Shown piece after piece: positions 1-11,211 of a stretch of DNA of 64,000 nt. Source of the DNA: Galerina marginata (lineage: Eukaryota; Basidiomycota; Agaricomycetes; Agaricales; Galerinaceae); assembly GCA_023014335.1 (NCBI GenBank), contig JAECYW010000016.1:1302001-1366000 (forward strand), read 5' to 3'. Within the stretch, counting starts at the first letter, position 1. Each line of letters opens with the position of its first letter. Made by a program: the position numbers and the translations under genes. The notes beneath the pieces were generated by a model. The model was given only the letters and a program-made list of their open reading frames with translations, ran no database searches and had not been told where the DNA came from.

Positions 1-472
1 GGAACCAGTTGTTGACACCGTTCTTCTCCATAACTCCGGCGAAGATCTCCCCTCCTGGTGGGCCAGTCACGGTGATAAAGGTTGAAACCAAACCGTTGTT
101 AGCGTCGAAGAAAGACTGGTACTGCGAAGCGCTGGCCTCATGGATGGCGGCATATCCAGGTCCGGAACGCTGGACCCAGACGGCGGCATAAAGGTGGTTG
201 GGGGGCTGTCCGTAGACGCTGAGGGAAATCATGCGGTATCCAGCAGCGGAAAGCTCATTGAACTCGAGCTGATGGCCGGTGGCATTGAAGTTGGCATAGG
301 CAGTGAAAACGGGTACGCTGTTTGCAGCAAGAGCAGTCCTGTTGGACTGGGACGGCCCTTTGATAATGAAAGGGGCGGCGGGATTGGCACTGGCTGTGCT
401 AGGAGTGGGAGAGGCATTGGCCGTGGCAAGTAGCCAGCCCAATACTGGGACAAGGTAGTTGAAGTTGACCAT
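1..472 (-). CDS. Polyglycine-hydrolase-like secreted protein, N-terminal part (cut by window edge)
   Basis: The minus-strand reading frame starts at ATG 472-470 and stays open to the window edge (157 codons). It opens with a hydrophobic secretion signal of about 20 residues (MVNFNYLVPVLGWLLATANA). After a short Pro/Thr/Ser linker comes the repeated fold of fungal polyglycine hydrolases and related beta-lactamase-like secreted proteases. Visible motifs are GYRMISLSVYG, YAAVWVQRSGPGYAAIH, SQYQSFFDANN and FITVTGPPGGEIFAGVMEKN. In that family this region precedes a serine beta-lactamase-type catalytic domain, which would lie outside the window, so catalytic competence cannot be judged. A probable 61-nt intron in the 5' leader (479-539, GTAAGT to TTAG) and a TATAAATA box at 633-640 fit a minus-strand promoter. 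The assignment rests on remembered family motifs; the secretion signal and frame are direct. Confidence 0.72.
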   Translation of the reverse strand, partial: MVNFNYLVPVLGWLLATANASPTPSTASANPAAPFIIKGPSQSNRTALAANSVPVFTAYANFNATGHQLEFNELSAAGYRMISLSVYGQPPNHLYAAVWVQRSGPGYAAIHEASASQYQSFFDANNGLVSTFITVTGPPGGEIFAGVMEKNGVNNWF

Positions 473-632
473 TGTTGTCTAATTTCCAAAAAAGAAAATT
501 GTGAGTCGGGGCTTGAACACTGTGAGTATTGTGACTTACACTGGAAAAGTGGGAGTGTTGAAAGTGCTGGAAGTGTTGTTTCTTGGGATTGCAGAGCTGG
601 AGAGCCTGAAGAATATGGCGAAAGCAAAGTCG

Positions 633-640
633 TATTTATA
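633..640 (-). promoter_or_regulatory. TATA box of the polyglycine-hydrolase-like gene
   Basis: TATAAATA on the minus strand, 161 bp before the ATG, with a likely 61-nt leader intron (479-539) between them. Position and strand fit a core promoter; no transcript evidence. Confidence 0.4.
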
Positions 641-2752
641 CTGGTGAAGTACATCCTAACCGAACAGCCAACAAGACTCGAGCGGTTCTGATACTGAGCT
701 AAAAATAGAACGAAAATCCAAAATGGCAGATCCGTTGCTAATTTTGTATCAAGTCGTTGACAGCGGACCGACGCTTGTGGAAAACCGCACCCGCCATCCC
801 GACGCCGGGGGGAATGGGTTACGGGCGGCAACATTATTATCCAAACGATGTCAGAAGCGCAAGCTGAGAATCGTGGGCCAATGCTCCGGAACAAGACAAT
901 CACGTCGAATTATCGCCTACACTTTGGCAGAAGTGGGATGCGTTAAGCACGGAGAACTTAACTTGCCCTCTGCGATTGGAAAGAGACGCATGGTCGCTCT
1001 AACCCGCAGCAGTCCATTTGAGGTCAGTGCCGTCCAGTCCTCGTGGAGAAACCCCGCCAAGTAGTACTACAATTAGGTCATCTAGCGGGAACTCTCCACG
1101 AGCGTCGCTTGGGAGTTAAAAGCCGACAGAGGTCGGTACTCTGATGGCCAGCCCGGTGAGCTCAGGTGTCTGGATTCAGATGTGATGCCCCAATACAGAA
1201 GATTTTCTAAGAGAAATGCTAGAAAATAGCGAGTCGGCAAATAAAAAAATGGTGATTCAGATGCATTGATAGTTTGCAGTGCCTTGCAACTTCTATAATT
1301 TCAGCCGACGAGGCGACAACTTGGAAATTTCATCCAGTCTTTGTGAAAGCGCAGGACGGGTTGTTAGTTCCGAATGATTCGCGTTCTCCATATTGTGTTC
1401 CGCTGGTTATCCTAAATATATTTAGACTTCAGGAAACACGTTGCTTAGAGTTTCCTTAGAGTTCCAACAGGTAGACACGGGTAAGGATTCAGAGTGGCTT
1501 ACTCTGAAATTCAAAGTTAGCTGCTGTAGTGTTCGACGACCGTTGAAGTTTATGGTATTTTTTTTCGTATTCTCAGGTTTAATGGCTCTAAGACGCTTCC
1601 TCATATCTAAGTACGTATGCCTATGCAGACGAGCTTCCAGTACTCATAAAAAATCGATCGTAAGGTTTCAAGTATCAACCGTGAATACGCGCTATCGGAC
1701 CGCAAGGAACTTCGTACTCTAAATCCGTGTTTGATGAGTACATTTTCCCCTGCTCGCCTCCATTTGTGAGATGACGGCTCTTTAATAGGGATCCTCGGGA
1801 AGGCTGCCACAAGGTTTTTGAACGCGGGACATCACATCACGAATTGACCTTCCTGTACATGTACAGTATATGTCAAGATGAGAGTAAGATGAGAATGATT
1901 CGAGCCTGGGTGATTTTAACTTCAAACTTTACTGAGCCTACAGTGCTGGTCCTGGGATTTACTCACATACACTACACGGAGACGGTAATTGAGAAGAATG
2001 TCCAAGAAGTCTTTTCGGTTAAGCGCTTGTTAAGCGCCGAAAGTCTATACACGACGGCCAATATTAATTTCGCGTGAATCAAATAGGATCAAATAAATTT
2101 GATGTCCGAATAGTTAGATACTCATTCAAAAAGAAAGACTTCCATTCCTCAAGGACTGTATCGCTAGGCTCTGAGGCTGAGTTCAATTTCGTTCTTCCAA
2201 CAGTGAATCTCATCCATACCAGGGATCCCAAGTACGTTCCATACTTTACAAATAGAGAAATAAAAGTGCAAGAAAAAAAAAGGCTTTATATTAATACACG
2301 TGGTTCAGCTCTGAGATCTCGAATTCTAAGTGGTAGCATTAGATATAGAGTATGTCAAAATACTCGATGAGTCGCCCTCACCGTCCCCTCACTGCACTCG
2401 TCACATCACACCACCCTCACTGTGGAGCCAGTTTGATATCATATTGTCCCATGCCTGGTTTGATGTACCATCGCCTGTGTATAGGGCAGGTGGCCAGATA
2501 CAGGCAAGGGCATTGCAATCTACGTGGCCGAATGCTATCCTGCTATCTAAGCTCGGGACAGGCAGACAGGCGGTGGGTAGGTGTCGAGTTGAATCTTGGT
2601 GATAAACGGCGAATAGCCCTGGCAAAGGCGGTGGTTTGGTATTCGGAGGGACAATAAGAGCCATGACGGAGGAACGCCGCAAAGTGGTGCGTGCGGGCAG
2701 GGCTACAAAGGACGGCAGTTTAGACGGAGGTATACACTATTGGCCGTCAAGT
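641..2752. other. Intergenic stretch without a recognisable gene
   Basis: About 2.1 kb between the secreted-protein promoter and the 3' end of the carrier gene. Only short open frames occur. None shows a known domain, paired splice sites joining good frames, or a sustained coding signal. The centre (about 1200-2340) is AT-rich. I see no RNA gene, repeat array or transposon end in it. Confidence 0.5.
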
Positions 2753-4086
2753 TCATGAGGAAAGATGTCTCATGAGTAATTCATACCTGTAAGAAAATAA
2801 TTAGCATCAGACAATGGAGAAGGTTGACAAAAGCCCACGTTAGCATCGTCACGGCACTATTAGGCACGGTGCGAAATAGATTAATCGATAACCCTTTATA
2901 CAACGCCGTCCATCCCTCCTTGACAATGAGCTTCCGCGTGGTATATACGATGCCTCGTCTGGTATGCTGCTTGATCATCCCATCCGAGGACATATCGTCC
3001 GCCAGGGGTCGTCTTTGCGTCTGAAGGCGTGTGCGCACAACCTCGTGTGGGTACGTCGCGATCGATGCTGTCATTTTGGAGATGGCGGAGCACATTAGGA
3101 TGGTTTGGCTGCTGATGGGTGCGCTAGAGTCGCCCTCTGTGGGTATGCGGACTATTGTAAGCCACGGAGACGTAGAAGGTTTAAAGGATACGCACGAGCC
3201 CATATCTTAAGTTGTTCGTAAAGAGGGAACTGCACCGCGACGTGTAGAATGCCTAGAAGGCTCGGCACGAGGCCGCGATAAAAAGCACGCGGGCCTTCTG
3301 TCTGCCAGATCGTCCTTGCCGCGTCCCAGGTATGTTTATATCGTACTTCGCCCTTCATTTGTGTCTGCAGAAGCAAATAAATTTTCCGGACTAGCAGAGC
3401 GAATACAAACACGCACCATAAACCTCGTCTTAATCACCCACAAAGGATTCGTGCAAATCGTGCTCGCAGCGCCAGCCGTCATCGCCGATAAGATATGCAA
3501 CGACCACGGGTGCTCGCGTGCCACAGGCTGGTACCCCTTCACCTGCGCAGCGGGGTACAGACGCTCCGTCGACTTGCCCGCATACATCCCCGTAGGTACT
3601 TCCCCAAAGGCTGTCTTGATACCGTCGTACACCGCGAAATAGATAGCCCATGTCGGGAGGTACCCTAGGATCGTGGGCCCAAGGCCGCGATAAAGCCCTC
3701 GGAGGCCGTTCTCGTGGAGGATCTCTTTGACAGTCCCTGTAGGTACCACATCAAAGTAAACGGGGGGTTAGCGTACTGTAAGGAGCGAAAATGGCGCCAG
3801 AGACGACGCACCGACGACACCCAAGTACCCCGGCTGCCCAGGTACCGCTCTCTGCGCCTGCAGCTTCGTCTTAACGACATCCAAAGGGCACGTCGCGATG
3901 CTCGCCACCAGTCCACCGCCCGCACCAGCTACCCCCATCAGAAAAAGGACGCATCAGCGATCTCTACCCACCAAACTCGGGCTAGCGAGTAAAAAACCCA
4001 CCGAACATGCTATTCGCGGTCCATTTCTTTATCACCCGAGGCTGAGGCTGGGTCGTCGGTGTTGGCCGAGCATCGTCTGCTCCCAT
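2753..4086 (-). CDS. Mitochondrial carrier (SLC25), NAD+/pyrimidine-nucleotide transporter type
   Basis: Six exons on the minus strand: 4086-4002, 3928-3812, 3736-3417, 3364-3196, 3136-2839 and 2786-2753, giving 340 aa. The introns are 52-75 nt, all GT-AG. The three carrier signatures appear in order: CPLDVVKTKLQ in repeat 1, NPLWVIKTRFM in repeat 2 and YPHEVVRTRLQ in repeat 3, so six inner-membrane helices are expected. The W in the second signature and GLVPSLLGILHVAVQFPLYE resemble the yeast mitochondrial NAD+ carriers and the related pyrimidine-nucleotide carriers. Which of these it moves cannot be settled from sequence alone. The start is the first ATG after an in-frame TGA. The protein ends TYELLMRHLSS after a tiny last exon. 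The gene lies in tandem with, and downstream of, the adaptor beta gene, 306 bp apart. Confidence 0.88.
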
Positions 4087-4391
4087 ATCTCTGCCCCGAC
4101 GCCTCTGCGCGGGGGTCTGAGAGGCCGCGTCGTGCTGCTGGCTATGGTCGTTGGGGGGAGGGTCTGGTGTCGCCGTGGTTTGGTGGAAAAAGAGTCAAAA
4201 AGTTTATCTGTCCGTTTTCGGAGGCTGTTCCGGTTTCTGCCGATGAGGGGCTGTTTATTATCAATGACGCAAACGCGTTTACGCTGCAATTATTCTAAGC
4301 AGCCTTCCATAAGAAAGAAATTCTTTCAAGTAAAGCGTAAAGTAAGTAATACACCCCTTCGAATTCCCCATTCCCCATCAACACATCTACA

Positions 4392-7177
4392 TTAAAACAA
4401 CCCCAGAAGATCATCCTGCTGTGGCTGATGATTCGACTGAGTCGGCGTAGCACCAAACCCAGGCACCGGCGTAGGAGGCGCAGACGCCATCCCCATTCCC
4501 ATCCCCATTCCCTGCATACCAAACGCCCCTCCAGTCCCATTCCCGTTCCCAAAGGGCATCGGCGTAGCAGGCGCAGGCGCAGCCCCCATCCCGCCTCCAC
4601 CTCCGAATATCGACACCAGATCGTCTAACGGGTTGCTCGATGTTCCTGCTAGCAAGTTCGCGGCTGCTGGAGTGTTGGATAGGACTTCGGTGGCGGCTAG
4701 GCCTGATGGTTGGCCTTCCAGACCTGTTGAGTCGTCGAAGTCGCTGGGAAGAAAGAAAGGTTTGAATGGGGTGGGAGATGTGGTGATGATGATGGGTGGA
4801 CGTACAGTAGGTTCTCCGCTTGTTGGCCGGCGACTACGGTTTGTAATGCTTTTTGCGTCGAGAACTGATCTTCTTCGAGTCTAACAAAAGCGAAGTTAGA
4901 AGTTAGTCAAGACGCCGTTGATGAAAATGAAAGGAAAAAAACACGTACTCTCCACCCTTCCGCACCGCATCAGCCCCAATCCGTCCCTTCCCAATAAACG
5001 TCTCCGCAGGCTTGTGGTAAACACTCGCCAAACTCCCAACCTCCCCAAGAAGCTCCTCCAACAGCGCAGGCGCCACCGTCGTTCGAGGAATGGAGATGGG
5101 TGGTCTATGCGCAAGAACGACAGCCTAGAGTACAAAAAAGAATGGTCAGATAAGAGAAGTACATCTACATCTGAATGGAGTCGTGCCTTCGCCGCAGCCG
5201 GGTCCATGGACAAGAGCCGCCAATAAATGTACGCCCGATCTCGCACATCGGGGGAATCGCAGTCTTTAGTCGCGGTGTTGAGCACCTTCTGCACGATGGC
5301 TTGTGATGAATCGGGTTTCTTGAGGAATAGCTTGACCACCGCTGTCAATGTCTGCAGCTGCACCTACATCACACATGGGCCGGTTAGCAGAGCATTCATG
5401 GGTTCGAACAGGATTAGGGATGGAAAAAAGAGCAAGGGCGTACGGGATAGGACTCCTCTATGAATGTGTCGACGAAGATACCAAGAAGCTCGTCTGCGTT
5501 GTCGATCGTGTTGGCGTACTCTCCGATGATCCAGATCAACGAAGCTTTCGCCTCAGGTTCATCCAGCTCGTCGAGGTTGGAGCACAATATCGGTATGATA
5601 CCTTCGTACGTCGATGGGTACTTCCGGAAGATATCCTAACCAGCCATCCCCATTAATCCTTCTCGTCCGTGCACACTTTCAGGAGGGAAAGAAAGACAGT
5701 ACCTTCATTACCACTACGGCTTCTTGGACGACGTAGCTCACACGAGTATCGATCAGCTCTAGCAGAACGTTCACGCATCGTTCTGCCGCAGAGTCGATCT
5801 TGATCGCGGTTTGCCCGATAGCTTTGATTCCCTTTCTCACAAAGTCAACATCAACCTCTGACGAGTACCTACGCAGAAAATTCAGAACTGCCCACATGCG
5901 CAGACGAAAGAAAAAAATGAAATAACTCACTCCTTGAGTTCGCTCAAAAGTGCGTCCACGTTATTCTCAGACGCCAGTCGGACCATGATATCCAGTTTCT
6001 CCACTTTGACGTACAGCGGGTCGTTGTACTTGCAGAAAAAAACGCGCATCTCGTTGGAGAGGAGGTCGGGTCGTTTTTGGAGGAGCAGGTTGATATTTCG
6101 GAGGGCGACCCACTGGACCTCGGGGGGTGAGGATAGGAGTGTGACTAAGGGTGGTGCCATTTTGCGGACTAGCTGTTTGATGAGCTCTTCTCGTCGGACA
6201 CCGCGCATGTGGATCATGATAACCTAAAGGTGTGTAAGTATAGCCCTCATTTTTATCTGAAGTCTAAAGGGTACGTACCTTGACCGCTGCGAGTACGACA
6301 CTGCCGTTGACGTGCTGGAATTGCGGGACCACGCGTTCGCAGATATGCTCGCTTTCCTTATCATCCTGCACAACATAACGTGCCAGGGCATTCAAGATCG
6401 CCACACGGCCCCATTCTGAGCACTCGTTCAGTGCGATCAGAAGTTTGTTGAGAATGGAGGTCGTGATGTTGAAGATTCCAGGATCTGAGGACGATAGACC
6501 GGGCTGTGAGGTGGCGGCAATGTGGATGTCGGTTAGAGCTGCAACGGTGTTGGCGACCACCTTTCGAAGAGGGTCAGTCAGAAGAAGTAGGGCCCAGGAA
6601 AGGGATTCACCATGGGGTTGCTATCCGCAATCATATCCTGCAGTTGCTCCAAGAATCCGTTGTCGATCACCAGCTCTGGCTTGAGGTCGTAAAGCTTCGC
6701 CACGCAGAGGGCCGCGGTCTTGCGCACGTAGGGGTTCTCATCTCGAAGACACTTTTGCAGAGGGTCGCAGAGGTAGTCGATGATCTTCTCCGCCCGCAGA
6801 CAGCCCATCGTCCGGATAGCAAGAGCCCGGACCAGCGGATTCGGGTCATCCGTGTCTTTGACGAAGGTGTTGACCGCAAGAATGACGAGCTCAGGCTGGG
6901 TCTTGGCGTAGTTCATCAAATAAAGATAGACAAGCTTCTTCTGCTCGAGATCGTCGGTCTGCATGTTCTTGAGCACATCGGGGAAGAGGCCGCTGACGTC
7001 TGGAGGGGGTGGTTAAGATCCAAGCGAGCACTGTGTGTTGTGTTGTGTCGCACCTTTCCCGACGGTCATCGATGCAATGGTGCGTTTGATGGCATCTTTC
7101 CGCTTTTCGCGATATTCGCTGTTGAGGTCGACGCTGAGCTCGTAGTTTTCGCCCTTCCGAGGAGCCCGTATGCTCAT
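4392..7177 (-). CDS. AP-1/AP-2 clathrin adaptor complex, beta subunit (beta-adaptin)
   Basis: Ten minus-strand exons: 7177-7054, 6999-6611, 6560-6279, 6223-5931, 5868-5703, 5635-5444, 5363-5187, 5124-4949, 4880-4806 and 4743-4392; 741 aa. The N-terminal helical trunk is unmistakable: [56 protein letters not shown] and [13 protein letters not shown]. The last 150 or so residues are a Gly/Met/Pro/Ala hinge ending DDLLGLF, which resembles a clathrin-binding box. There is no appendage (ear) domain, as in the short fungal beta-adaptins. The protein would act in coat assembly on trans-Golgi, endosome or plasma membrane; AP-1 and AP-2 cannot be told apart here. The intron at 5125-5186 uses a GC donor (AAG|GCACGA): this splice restores the family sequence exactly and gives a normal 62-nt length. 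The gene is divergent from the unknown gene at 7520. Confidence 0.93.
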
Positions 7178-7519
7178 GGGGATCGATGGGTGGTCAGGAG
7201 GACGAGATCAAGGTGAGTTACCTAATCTAATTATCAACCACTTTTCTTCGAGGAATGTGCGTTGTCTAGTTTCGGTTTATGGCCAGTAGTAATTTGAACT
7301 GGCGATCTTGAGAGGCAATTTGAGCTGAGCGTATATCGGTCGTATTGAAATCAGGGAAGAGTTCGAAATCAGGATGGTCACATCTGCGCAAAGTCACAGC
7401 ACATGACTCGGAGAAACATACAGTAGGCGTGACATTCCGAACGTCGTGCCACCCATCTTGTTCGGTTCTTACCCTTCACCTTATTTTAACTCCTGCCAAC
7501 AAACCGTTTATCCCAGGAA
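7178..7519. promoter_or_regulatory. Shared divergent promoter region
   Basis: 342 bp separates the ATG of the adaptor beta gene (-) from the ATG of the unknown plus-strand gene. Both upstream regions must lie here. No clear TATA box is visible on either strand. Confidence 0.4.
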
Positions 7520-8358
7520 ATGGTTTTCCCGTTCACCTTCAACTTCACTGTCCCAGGAATCCTGAATCCCTTTGGAAAAGTCCTACCTCCCTCGAATCCC
7601 TCAGCGCCGACTTCACCAGAGCAGAAACACCCTCGTCGGAACTACCGATCTCCGACGGACAGCTGCCAAACCGTTCACAATCGCCGTTCTCAGGCGGTGT
7701 ACATAGAAAGGGACCCAGCACCGGATTATCCTTCCCCTGCATACCCGACCTCTCGTTCATACCCTATCCCAATCGCATCTCCGAGCACGAACAGGCTATC
7801 AAGAGCCCATTTACCAAAGATCGAACGGCGCCGTTCTCCATCGCCATCGCCATCGTCTTTACGCGCACTACCGCTATCGAGAAAGCGACGCTGGGAACCG
7901 ACATTTGGCGCTGAATCGATCCAGAGTCTGACGGGAAACGGGAAGACTAGTTCGACGACCTCGCTCACGCTTGCTTCATCTAGTGGGTATCTGGACACGC
8001 CGGCGAAGTATCGAGACATGGCGGAAGACATCACGATGAGCGATGATAATTATCGGGACACCGAACAGACGCAAGACGACGAGGGTGAGCTTCTGTCCAT
8101 TTCTTTTTCGCGATTATTCTTGTTTTCTTTTCTCTTTCTTTCTCCACAAAACCTCGTCCACTTTCTTTTGTTTTATCTTCTCGATCGTGGATACCTTGGG
8201 AAGATAGTGCTGCAGAAGCACGCAACCCTAATCCAACATTCACGTTGATCGACCTTGCCTCGCGCATCCTGCATGTCCGTGCCCCCAGCCCAGCAGCACT
8301 GCCCAGTGCCGGAACCACCAAGGCCATCATGATCATCGGCATCATTTCATTGATTTAA
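7520..8358 (+). CDS. Hypothetical Ser/Pro-rich protein with hydrophobic C-terminus
   Basis: Two exons, 7520-8084 and 8204-8358, give 239 aa. The intron (119 nt, G|GTGAGC to GGGAAG|) restores one continuous frame (QTQDDE joined to DSAAEARNPNPTFTLID). I do not recognise a family. The first 20 residues are rich in Phe and Pro (FPFTFNFTVPGILNPFGK). The middle is Ser/Pro/Arg-rich and likely disordered, with a basic run LPKIERRRSPSPSPS. An acidic stretch (DMAEDITMSDDN) follows, then a conserved-looking FTLIDLASRILHVR helix. The protein ends in a short hydrophobic tail (KAIMIIGIISLI), which could be a tail anchor but is short for one. The start is the first ATG of the long frame. Confidence 0.6.
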
Positions 8359-8873
8359 TAACGATATGATATGATGCTCCCGTCCGGCGTGTTGCGCGTT
8401 CTGGAATCTGCACCCTAAACACGTGCATCAAACACAGCTGCAGCTGCAGTGTGCACGCTCTCGCAGCATGGTGCAGGGGATTTATACCTCCCTCAATCGC
8501 ACACGCATTCTTCTCCTCCATCTACTCCCTTCTTACCATCGTATCTGTTTGCTGTGCAAATCGTCTCTGCGCGTTCATCGCTGCTCCCCACCCCGCTATC
8601 GGGTTTATCCCAAGCCTATCTATCCGCCCCAGCCTTCACCACCACCACACCCTTTTCTTCTTTCCTTCGTTCGCCGTGCTGAGCTGCGCTCGGCACTTGA
8701 TTTCACCCACCATTTGCCACCACCCACACACTTCACGTTCATTCACCATTCCCGCTCTCAAGAGGATATATTCCCGCCTTCTCTCTTTCATCGCCCGTTT
8801 TACTTTTCGTTCTCGTAGTCCCGCTTCACCCTCTCTGCTTCCCCAACACCAACCCCGCGAACAGCTCACTGAC
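8359..8873 (+). promoter_or_regulatory. Pyrimidine-rich upstream region of the PPPPY membrane-protein gene
   Basis: About 500 bp strongly C/T-rich on the plus strand (runs such as ctcctccatctactccc, caccaccacaccc). This is typical of leader or promoter DNA in fungi with CT-rich initiators. A stop-free frame runs through part of it, but it shows no domain and is not joined to the gene by a needed splice. Confidence 0.35.
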
Positions 8874-10232
8874 ATGCCCTCCCTCGTGCTCCTCCTCCAC
8901 ATAGATGCACCCCCCCTCAAGAAACGCCGTGGGCTTGCCGGGTCGATCGTCTCCACCGCCGTTAGCGCCGCCCTCATCGGGACGGCAGTCGGGCTTACCG
9001 TGTATCGACTGTGCGTACCTTTGCCCAGTAATCACCAACCAAACTAGTGCTAACCAATTTCCTTTGCAAATGTAGATGGCGAGACCGAGGAAAAGAAGGC
9101 CAGCTCACCCACCCCGTCTCCGCCTCTGCATCCGGACCCTCCACTCCAGACGTAGACCAACAAATGCCACCACCGCCATACGACCCCGGCGCGTGGAAAG
9201 CCATCGATCAACCGGCTGCCGTACCCGTCTCCGCCAGTCAGTCGCGCTCAAATCAGTCCGGCACGCAGCGCAGTGCCAAAGCGAAGAAAGTGGCGGCAAG
9301 CTCCAAGAGGCCTGTTGGGGGGAGTCATCACCATAATCATTATTCGAGTACCGGCTCGACGCGCCGGACGCGTGCGAGATACGTTGCGGGGGGAGGAGGA
9401 GGGGGAGGGGGAGGAGGGGTTGTGGGGTCGCCGAGGACGAGGCCTGAGTTTGATTTTGGGAGGGCGGAGGTGGATGATGCTGGTGGTGAAGGTGTGGAGC
9501 AGACGGAGGTTGAGGACAAGGTAAGGCTTTTTCTTTTCAAACAACAATCCAAACGTATATTGACCTTTCTTCTAGATGGACTGGATAGGCGACAAGCTCG
9601 GCATGCTCATCGAACAGGGCCGCCGTGCCTTACAGTCTGAAGTGGTCGTCATGAGCGAGGCGCAGGAGGACGAAGTCGACGATGGGCGCGGCGGGTGGGA
9701 GGAAGATTCCTCCTCCTCCGCCGACGAGGACGCGCGGTCGGTTAACGGACAGTCCCCCGCGCGGAGCACCAGATCGCGCTCGGGCTCCGTCCGCGCGAGA
9801 GGGTCCAAGGCACAGGCGCGGCCGCGCAACATCATCCCCCCTCCCTCGTCCGGAGTCGGACTAGGCCTCTATGACCCCCGCACCTCAGCCTCAACCTCCG
9901 GATCCCTCTCCGCCTCCCCACGCAGAGCAGGCTTCGCCCCCTCCGCCCCGGGTACAGCGTACGGCTCACCATCGACGTCGTATACCCCCGTGGCGGCTGC
10001 TTTTGTGCCCAGTTCTGCTCCTTCTGCTATGTCGGGGATTGGGATGGGCAGGCATGTGAGGGGGGCGTCGTATGAGAGCGCCTTACCCGTGCCCGTGTCT
10101 GGGTCTGGGTCTGGGTTTGGCTCGGCTGCTGAGGACTCGGGTGCGTGGGAGAGCCCGGAGTTGAGGGAGAGCATGGAGAGGGCACGGGCGCGGTTGTTGG
10201 CTGCGCGGAGGGGGGGTGCGGCGGGTTCTTGA
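8874..10232 (+). CDS. Single-pass membrane protein with PPPPY motif; unknown family (intact parent of two decayed copies)
   Basis: Three exons, 8874-9010, 9076-9520 and 9576-10232, give 412 aa. The short N-terminus has a basic patch (PPLKKRRG), then one small-residue-rich membrane segment (AGSIVSTAVSAALIGTAVG) ending YRLWRDRGK. The long remainder is low-complexity and probably disordered: a PPPPYDPGAWKAIDQP motif (a PPxY site, the ligand type of WW domains, including Nedd4/Rsp5 ubiquitin ligases), a poly-Gly run encoded by a G-rich stretch near 9389-9420, MDWIGDKLGMLIEQGRRALQ at the start of exon 3 and SPELRESMERARARLLAARR near the end. The last two blocks are kept in the decayed copies at about 14765 and 24335, so they were part of the ancestral protein. 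Charge around the membrane segment suggests a short N-terminal side and a long C-terminal tail. The family is not recognised. Confidence 0.66.
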
Positions 10233-11211
10233 AGTTGAGCTTGAGGTTGAGCTCGTGGAGCTTGTGTACTTTTTTCTAGGTGACTGGCCCTCGCGTGTGT
10301 CCATGGATATTCCGGACTTCCAAGGGGCATGGCGAAGCCATCATTCTACCTCGTCATGGGCTGGTTTGGACAGGTCACTGCTTGTTACTTCAGTGTCTAC
10401 TACAATTCGACGATAGCTCGTTGACATCACCATCATCGACATAAACGTCATCCTAGGACAACACGGTCGTCCCAAGTATGTGGCCTTGGACTGCTCGACG
10501 AGTTCTATTGCCGCACGCACTGTGTTTGGGGACGGATGGTCAATATAGATTGTATATAGAGGTTGTATACATATACATATACGTACTTATACCAGGGTCG
10601 GGAGGAGAGGAGGGGTGGGTGTTTGGTGGATGGGGTGGATGAATGACGGAAAGCAAGAGAAAGAAGAATGAAATTGTATTTCTATTTCCTGGATATATAC
10701 CGTACTCGAGTACATAGATGAATAATTTATCTCGTCTCCTGGGTTTTATATCCGTTGTTTAACAGCCTGTTCGATCGTGGTTGCACCCTGGTCATTATCA
10801 GTGCTAGTGGAGGATCATGTGGTGGAACAGGTAGCGCTGAACGTTCGAACTCACTAGAAATTGAGGATACCGACCCCCATCACAAGATTTCGACGCATCG
10901 AGTCAACTGTTCTGGTGAATACCGCGGAGTGCGAAATAAGCCATATTAGGAAGGAATAAGACTAAATTCACGATCTTTTCGCCGTATGGTAATTGCCCCG
11001 CGGGCCCGAAAGGTGAGAGGTCTCTGCACTTGGCCTCCTGGAAGTCTCTCTAGACGTGAATCCTCTGACATGGTCCGTGTGTAAATTTGAACATGGCGTC
11101 CACTTATATAACTTGCTTCGATCTGTTCATCGATTGCCTGCGATTGCCATCTCTTTGGTTGATCACTTTCACCGCTTTCTCCGTCGCAAGCTGCTAGAAT
11201 ACTTGCCCGAC
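10233..11211. other. 3' region of the PPPPY gene and SET-gene upstream region
   Basis: The first 500 bp match the region behind decayed copy 1 (about 15852-16340). Shared landmarks are ggtgactggccc, tattccggacttccaagg and a string of tatacatatacata. So the duplication took the 3' flank with it. The part from 10760 to 11211 shows nothing beyond the SET-gene upstream region. Confidence 0.45.

Noticed and set aside
229..903. 224-codon minus-strand open frame overlapping the secreted-protein gene
   Set aside because: Runs antiparallel in frame to neither promoter nor domain. The neighbouring frame from 472 has a signal peptide and family motifs, and a leader intron explains the region.
723..1064. 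113-codon plus-strand frame upstream of the secreted-protein gene
   Set aside because: No domain, no splice support, overlaps the likely promoter of the minus-strand gene.
6506..7216. 236-codon plus-strand frame opposite the adaptor beta gene
   Set aside because: Shadow of highly coding minus-strand exons; it crosses their introns and has no domain.
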